From NCBI RefSeq assembly GCF_000719335.1, contig NZ_JOGB01000022.1, forward strand, positions 1 through 64,000: DNA of 64,000 bases, given 5' to 3'. Below, piece by piece: positions 59,573-64,000 of the stretch. Positions within the stretch are counted from its first letter, which is position 1. Every line of letters starts with the position of its first letter. Under the pieces are notes generated by a model that did not search any database, was not told the DNA's origin, and was given only the letters and a program-made list of their open reading frames with translations. This DNA comes from Streptomyces sp. NRRL S-87. GTDB lineage: Bacteria; Actinomycetota; Actinomycetes; Streptomycetales; Streptomycetaceae. The translations under genes were made by a program, and so were the position numbers.

Positions 59573-60586
59573 ATGAGCAAGACAGCACTGATCACCGGAG
59601 TCACCGGCCAGGACGGCTCCTACCTGGCCGAGCTCCTGCTCTCCAAGGGCTACACGGTGCACGGGCTCGTGCGGCGCTCGTCCAGCTTCAACACGGAGCG
59701 CATCGACCACATCTACCAGGACCCGCAGACGGCCAACCGGTCCCTGGTGCTGCACCACGCCGACCTCTCGGACGGCGTCGCCCTGGTGAACCTGCTGCGC
59801 GACATCCAGCCCGACGAGGTCTACAACCTCGGAGCGCAGTCGCACGTCCGCGTCTCCTTCGACGCCCCGCTCTACACCGGCGACGTGACCGGCCTGGGCG
59901 CGCTGCGGCTGCTGGAGGCCATCCGGGCGTCGGGCGTGGACACCCGCATCTACCAGGCCTCGTCCTCGGAGATGTTCGGCTCCACCCCGCCCCCGCAGAA
60001 CGAGCAGACCCCGTTCCACCCGCGCAGCCCGTACGGTGCCGCCAAGGTCTTCGCGTACTGGGCGACGGTGAACTACCGCGAGGCCTACGACATGTTCGCG
60101 GTGAACGGCATCCTGTTCAACCACGAGTCCCCGCGCCGCGGCGAGACCTTCGTGACCCGCAAGATCACCCGCGCGGTGGCCCGCATCAAGCACGGCCTGC
60201 AGGACAAGCTCTACCTCGGCAACCTCGACGCGGTCCGCGACTGGGGCTACGCGCCGGAGTACGTCGAGGCCATGTGGCGCATGCTCCAGCAGGACGAGGC
60301 CACCGACTACGTGGTGGCCACCGGCGTGGCGGCGACGGTCCGTCAGTTCGTGGAGTCCTCCTTCGCGCACGCCGGCCTCGACTGGAACGAGCACGTGCGC
60401 TACGACCCCAAGTACGAGCGCCCCAGCGAGGTCGACGCGCTGATCGGTGACGCGAGCAAGGCCGAGGAGCTGCTTGGCTGGAAGCCGACGGTCCTGGTCG
60501 AGGAACTCGCGCGGATCATGGTGGACGCCGACCTCCGCCAGGTCGAGGACCAGCTCGCCGGGGCCACGGTCCGCATCGACCGCTGA
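59573..60586 (+). CDS. gmd: GDP-mannose 4,6-dehydratase
   Basis: The 337-residue SDR enzyme makes GDP-4-keto-6-deoxy-D-mannose from GDP-mannose, the first step to GDP-fucose or GDP-rhamnose. It has GVTGQDG (residues 9-15) for NADP, the SSSEMFG serine region, and the catalytic Tyr154-Gly-Ala-Ala-Lys158 in PYGAAK. The substrate-binding [16 protein letters not shown] and YAPEYVEAM are typical. ATG start at 59573. It is divergent from fcl, which takes its product to GDP-L-fucose. A strong hairpin follows at 60614. Confidence 0.95.
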   Translation: MSKTALITGVTGQDGSYLAELLLSKGYTVHGLVRRSSSFNTERIDHIYQDPQTANRSLVLHHADLSDGVALVNLLRDIQPDEVYNLGAQSHVRVSFDAPLYTGDVTGLGALRLLEAIRASGVDTRIYQASSSEMFGSTPPPQNEQTPFHPRSPYGAAKVFAYWATVNYREAYDMFAVNGILFNHESPRRGETFVTRKITRAVARIKHGLQDKLYLGNLDAVRDWGYAPEYVEAMWRMLQQDEATDYVVATGVAATVRQFVESSFAHAGLDWNEHVRYDPKYERPSEVDALIGDASKAEELLGWKPTVLVEELARIMVDADLRQVEDQLAGATVRIDR

Positions 60587-60613
60587 GCGCCGCCCGTCAC
60601 TGAGAGTTCACAC

Positions 60614-60647
60614 GTCCCGGTCGGCACGCACCAGCGCCGACCGGGAC
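60614..60647 (+). terminator. terminator after gmd
   Basis: GTCCCGGTCGGC (60614-60625) pairs perfectly with GCCGACCGGGAC (60636-60647) with a ten-base loop, 27 bases after the gmd stop. Confidence 0.8.
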
Positions 60648-60821
60648 CTGACGCCGTATGTCCGCAGTGCACCGTTTCTCCTGCGCCCGTTGATATCGAT
60701 TGGTATCCAATGGGTCAAGTGGCGTGACCGGGCCTCCACTTAAGCCCTAATCTGCGCCAGTACATATGGCTGTTCGGATAAATCCAGCCATTCAAGACCG
60801 GGCGATCGCCCTGGGGGGCTC

Positions 60822-63611
60822 ATGCGTAGATCAAGAGGGCTGACCACAGCCCTCGTCCTGTCCATCGTCGGCGCCGGCGCCGGCGTCGGATTCGTGATGA
60901 TGCCGTCGGCATCGGCCATCACCTCGCCGGTCGCCTTCACGGCCGACGACCTGCCGACCTGGCAGACCAACGGCATCGTCTTCGCGATGGCGCAGGCCAA
61001 GGGCACCGTCTTCGCGGGCGGCACGTTCTCGGCGGTCACGCCGCCCGAGGGCGCGGCCGGCACCGAGCAGGAGGCCGTGAACTTCGCGGCGTTCGACGCC
61101 GCCACGGGCGCGCCGACCGACTGCAAGCTGTCCTTCACCGTCGGCGAGGGCTCGGCCACCGTCCGGGCGCTGGCCGTCTCCAAGGACGAGGAGACCCTGT
61201 ACGCCGCCGGCTACTTCGGCGCCGTCAACGGCGTCCCGGTCGCCAGCGTCGCCGCGATCGACATCGCGAGCTGCACCCCCAAGGCGTCGTTCCACCCGTC
61301 GTTCCCGGCGACCGTGCGCGCGCTCGCCGTCACCGACGACACCCTGTACGCCGGTGGCGACTTCGGCACCGTCGAGGGCCAGACCCGTGAGCGGTTCGCC
61401 GCGGTCGACGCCTCCTCCGGCGCCCTGAAGCCGTTCACGGCCAACGCCGACGAGCCGGGCCGCGCCGTCGAGGTCACCCCCGACGGCAAGAACGTGATCC
61501 TCGGCGGCGACTTCTTCTACGTCAACGGCGCCAACAGCCACGCGCTGGCCGTGGTCGACGCCACCACCGGTGCGAACACCAAGACGTACCCCAGCGGGTA
61601 CATCCCCACGACCTCGGTCGTGAAGGACATCGCCACCGACGACGAGGGCGGCTTCTACACCGGCAACGAGGGCTCCGGCGGCGGCGTCTTCGACGGCCGC
61701 ATCGGCCTGCGGCTGAGCGACTTCACCGAGAAGTGGCGCGACCGCTGCCTGGGCGCGACCCAGTACGTGCTGCCCTACCAGGGCGTGCTCTACAGCTCCT
61801 CGCACGCGCACGACTGCTCGCTCGAGGGCCAGTTCCCCGACGGCAAGCGCAACTTCTTCAACGCCCAGCTGACCAACCACGAGGGCGCCGCCCCCGCGCC
61901 CGTGGGCGGCTACGTGCGCAGCCCGCGCAAGCTCGGCTGGCACCCCACCGCGAACGACGGCATCGGCGAGGGCATCGGCCCGCGCGTGATGACCATCGCG
62001 GAGAAGGACGGCGTCAAGTACATGTGGGTGGGCGGTGAGTTCACCCAGATCAACGGCAAGCCGCAGATGGGCCTGACCCGCTTCGCCTCCACCGGTGACG
62101 TCGGCGCGCCCACCACCCCGGTCGCCAGCGCCTCGTCCGTCAAGCCCGGTGAGGTCCAGGTCCGCTGGCGCACCAGCTACGACCAGGACGACAGCAAGCT
62201 GACCTACCGCATCTACCGCAACGGCTCGGGCACCCCGATCGCCACGGTGAACGCGGAGTCCCTGGAGTGGGAGCGCCCGCAGGCCTCCTGGACCGACAGC
62301 ACGGTCAAGGCGGGCCAGTCGTACACCTACCGCGTGACCGCGACCGACGCCGCCGGCAACACCAGCGCCCTGTCGGCCACCTCCAGCGTGACCGTCCCGG
62401 CCTCCGTCCAGGCGTACCCGAACCAGGTCCGCACCGACGGCGCCAGCCTGTACTGGCGCTACGACGACACCGTCACCCCCTACGTCGCCGACTCCTCGGA
62501 CGGCGGCAACACCAGCGGTCTGCACGTCAACGGCCCGACCCTGCGCCAGGCGCCCGGTGCCCTCACCGGCCCGAGCACAGCGATCGCGTTCAACGGCACC
62601 GACCAGCAGGTCTACAGCGACCACCGCCAGACGGTGGGCAGCTCCTACTCGCTGGAGACGTGGTTCAAGACGGGCACCACGCGCGGCGGCAAGCTGATCG
62701 GGTTCGGCAACAACACGACCCGCAGCAGCGGCAGCTACGACAAGCAGATCTACATGACCAACACCGGCCGCCTGGTCTTCGGTGTCTACAACGGATCGAC
62801 CCGGACGATCACCACCGGTCTGTTCGACACGTTCAACGACAACAAGTGGCACCACGTGGTCGCCACCCAGGGCCCGTCGGGCATGGCGATGTACGTGGAC
62901 GGCAAGCTCAAGGACACCCTGAACGTCACCACGAACCAGGCCTACGAGGGCTTCTGGCACGTCGGCGGCGACAACCTGTCCAGCTGGCCGAACCGCCCGA
63001 CGAGCAACTTCTTCGCCGGCCAGATCGACGAGACCGCCGTCTACCCGACGGTCCTGTCCCAGGCCCAGGTCACGAACCACTACAACCTGGCCAAGGCCGC
63101 GTCCGACACGGTCACCGAGGTCTCGGCGACCGAGGACACCTACGTCAACCAGGGCGCGCCGAGCGCCTCGTACGGCTCCGCCACCTCGCTCGCCGTCCGC
63201 GGCAGCGGCTCGCTGTACGAGACGTACCTGCGCTTCAACCTGCCGGCCGCCCCGGCCGGCCAGGTCCTGAAGGCCGCCTCGCTGCAGATCAAGACCAGCA
63301 CGCAGACCGGTGCCGGTACGGCCGACAAGGTCTCCGTGGTCCCGGTCACCGGCACCTGGAGCGGGGCGAGCACCTCGTACACCACCAAGCCGGCGCTCGG
63401 CGCCACGGTCCTCGGCACCCTCGAGGGCATCCCGGACGGGTCGGCGCTGCACAGCATCGACCTGGACAAGTCGGCCCTCACGGCCGTGCTCGGCGGCTCG
63501 TACAGCCTGGCGCTGACCAGCAACGGCAGCGACCCGCTGTGGCTCTGGTCGGCCGAGTCCACCGCGAGCGAGGGCACGCCGCAGCTGGTCCTCACCTTCG
63601 GCCAGCCGTAA
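60822..63611 (+). CDS. large secreted protein: beta-propeller, FN3, LamG and DNRLRE domains
   Basis: The 929-residue protein begins with a signal peptide (RSRGLTTALVLSIVGAGAGVGFVMMPSASA). Order: a repeat-rich beta-propeller (about 27-425) with units like LYAGGDFGTVEGQTRERFAAVDASSG; an FN3 domain (about 426-527, KPGEVQVRWRTSYDQDDSKLTYRIYRNG); a LamG/concanavalin-like domain (about 535-755, NKWHHVVATQGPSGMAMYVDGKL); and a DNRLRE/carbohydrate-binding-like domain (about 765-929, EDTYVNQGAPSASYGSATSLAVRG). It probably binds polysaccharide outside the cell. The ATG at 60822 follows CTGGGGGGC. It lies next to the GDP-fucose genes, so it may act on the same surface polymer. Confidence 0.82.
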   Translation: MRRSRGLTTALVLSIVGAGAGVGFVMMPSASAITSPVAFTADDLPTWQTNGIVFAMAQAKGTVFAGGTFSAVTPPEGAAGTEQEAVNFAAFDAATGAPTDCKLSFTVGEGSATVRALAVSKDEETLYAAGYFGAVNGVPVASVAAIDIASCTPKASFHPSFPATVRALAVTDDTLYAGGDFGTVEGQTRERFAAVDASSGALKPFTANADEPGRAVEVTPDGKNVILGGDFFYVNGANSHALAVVDATTGANTKTYPSGYIPTTSVVKDIATDDEGGFYTGNEGSGGGVFDGRIGLRLSDFTEKWRDRCLGATQYVLPYQGVLYSSSHAHDCSLEGQFPDGKRNFFNAQLTNHEGAAPAPVGGYVRSPRKLGWHPTANDGIGEGIGPRVMTIAEKDGVKYMWVGGEFTQINGKPQMGLTRFASTGDVGAPTTPVASASSVKPGEVQVRWRTSYDQDDSKLTYRIYRNGSGTPIATVNAESLEWERPQASWTDSTVKAGQSYTYRVTATDAAGNTSALSATSSVTVPASVQAYPNQVRTDGASLYWRYDDTVTPYVADSSDGGNTSGLHVNGPTLRQAPGALTGPSTAIAFNGTDQQVYSDHRQTVGSSYSLETWFKTGTTRGGKLIGFGNNTTRSSGSYDKQIYMTNTGRLVFGVYNGSTRTITTGLFDTFNDNKWHHVVATQGPSGMAMYVDGKLKDTLNVTTNQAYEGFWHVGGDNLSSWPNRPTSNFFAGQIDETAVYPTVLSQAQVTNHYNLAKAASDTVTEVSATEDTYVNQGAPSASYGSATSLAVRGSGSLYETYLRFNLPAAPAGQVLKAASLQIKTSTQTGAGTADKVSVVPVTGTWSGASTSYTTKPALGATVLGTLEGIPDGSALHSIDLDKSALTAVLGGSYSLALTSNGSDPLWLWSAESTASEGTPQLVLTFGQP

Positions 63612-63658
63612 CGGCCGAGCGGGTACGCCGCCCCGTGCGGCCGTACGCACCAAGGGCA

Positions 63659-63689
63659 GCGGGGTCCGGCCGCACCGGCCGGGCCCCGC
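63659..63689 (+). terminator. terminator after the LamG/DNRLRE gene
   Basis: GCGGGGTCCGGCCG (63659-63672) pairs with CGGCCGGGCCCCGC (63676-63689), one G-U pair, loop CAC, 47 bases after the stop. Confidence 0.75.
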
Positions 63690-63719
63690 GCCTGCATCGA
63701 CACCCTCTGGAGCCACACC

Positions 63720-64000
63720 ATGCGTCCCCTGAACCGACGCGCCGCGGCCGCGGTCCTGCTGTCCGCCGCCCTCACGCTCACCGCCTGCAGCTCGGGCGGC
63801 GACACGACCGAAGCCGAGCCCAAGCCCCCGGCCTCCTCCTCCGCACCCGAGCCGACGCTCGACCCGACCACCGCCCCGCCGGCCGCCAAGCCGACCGGCC
63901 CGGTGATCTCCGACGACGCGCTCAAGCCGGCCACCGGGTCCTTCACCAAGCAGGAGAAGAAGTACCTGAGCGGCCGGGTGCCGGAGAAGACGGACCCGGC
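63720..64000 (+). CDS. lipoprotein (5' part, cut by window end)
   Basis: The first 93 codons are inside the window. The start is ATG at 63720 with TGGAG nearby. A signal of the lipoprotein type is visible (RRAAAAVLLSAALTL), with the lipobox Leu-Thr-Ala-Cys, then a Ser/Pro/Ala-rich disordered linker and the start of a folded part (ISDDALKPATGSFTKQEKKYL). The function cannot be judged from the part seen. The frame remains open at the window edge. Confidence 0.75.
   Translation, partial: MRPLNRRAAAAVLLSAALTLTACSSGGDTTEAEPKPPASSSAPEPTLDPTTAPPAAKPTGPVISDDALKPATGSFTKQEKKYLSGRVPEKTDP

Overview
The window is high-GC actinobacterial chromosome, almost certainly Streptomyces. GTG and TTG starts are frequent, codons end in G or C, and the gene set (SseB pair, EF-hand protein, PadR and MarR regulators, clustered L,D-transpeptidases, large ricin-lectin and LamG secreted proteins, M4 protease) is typical of that genus. 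No tRNA, rRNA, CRISPR array, insertion sequence or phage was seen.

Layout. 0.1-3 kb: two SseB-family genes and a P-loop kinase-like gene on the minus strand. 3-7.9 kb: a glycine riboswitch followed by gcvT-gcvH-glyA and then sdaA, a route from glycine through serine to pyruvate. 7.9-16.6 kb: a very large minus-strand RHS/YD-repeat protein ending in a deaminase-like toxin domain, overlapped by a small downstream gene that fits an immunity protein. 16.9-22 kb: a divergent 1487-residue secreted lectin/LamG protein and an AMIN-like secreted protein. 22.1-25.2 kb: a cobalamin riboswitch and the cobalt transporter cbiMNQO. 25.2-30.1 kb: PadR regulator, EF-hand protein, a beta-propeller lipoprotein with a deacetylase-like partner, a probable 6C-type small RNA, an anti-sigma-like ATPase and an enoyl-CoA hydratase. 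30.1-34.3 kb: three L,D-transpeptidases around a SpaA-like secreted protein. 34.4-40.2 kb: glgX, a PadR/SnoaL-like divergent pair, two small cysteine-containing secreted proteins and a secreted protein of unknown role. 40.2-45.9 kb: a heterodimeric ABC exporter, then a MarR regulator divergent from an MFS transporter. 46-51.7 kb: a glycan-assembly group (CDP-alcohol phosphotransferase, cytidylyltransferase-like protein, GT4 glycosyltransferase, Wzz/BY-kinase-like protein, flippase). 51.8-56.6 kb: AI-2E-family permease, DMT transporter, M4 metalloprotease. 57-60.6 kb: polyprenyl-phosphate sugar transferase and the GDP-fucose genes fcl and gmd. 60.8-64 kb: a propeller/FN3/LamG/DNRLRE secreted protein and the start of a lipoprotein gene cut by the window edge.

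Two themes stand out. The first is a polymorphic-toxin locus: an RHS shell carrying two lectin modules, a zinc-deaminase-type tip and an overlapping immunity candidate of no family I recognise. The second is a spread-out cell-surface programme (peptidoglycan 3-3 crosslinking, polysaccharide export with a BY-kinase-like protein lacking a normal P-loop, and GDP-fucose synthesis). Metabolic control is mainly by RNA: the glycine riboswitch, the B12 riboswitch and the 6C-like RNA. Functions are from sequence reading only; no database search was possible.
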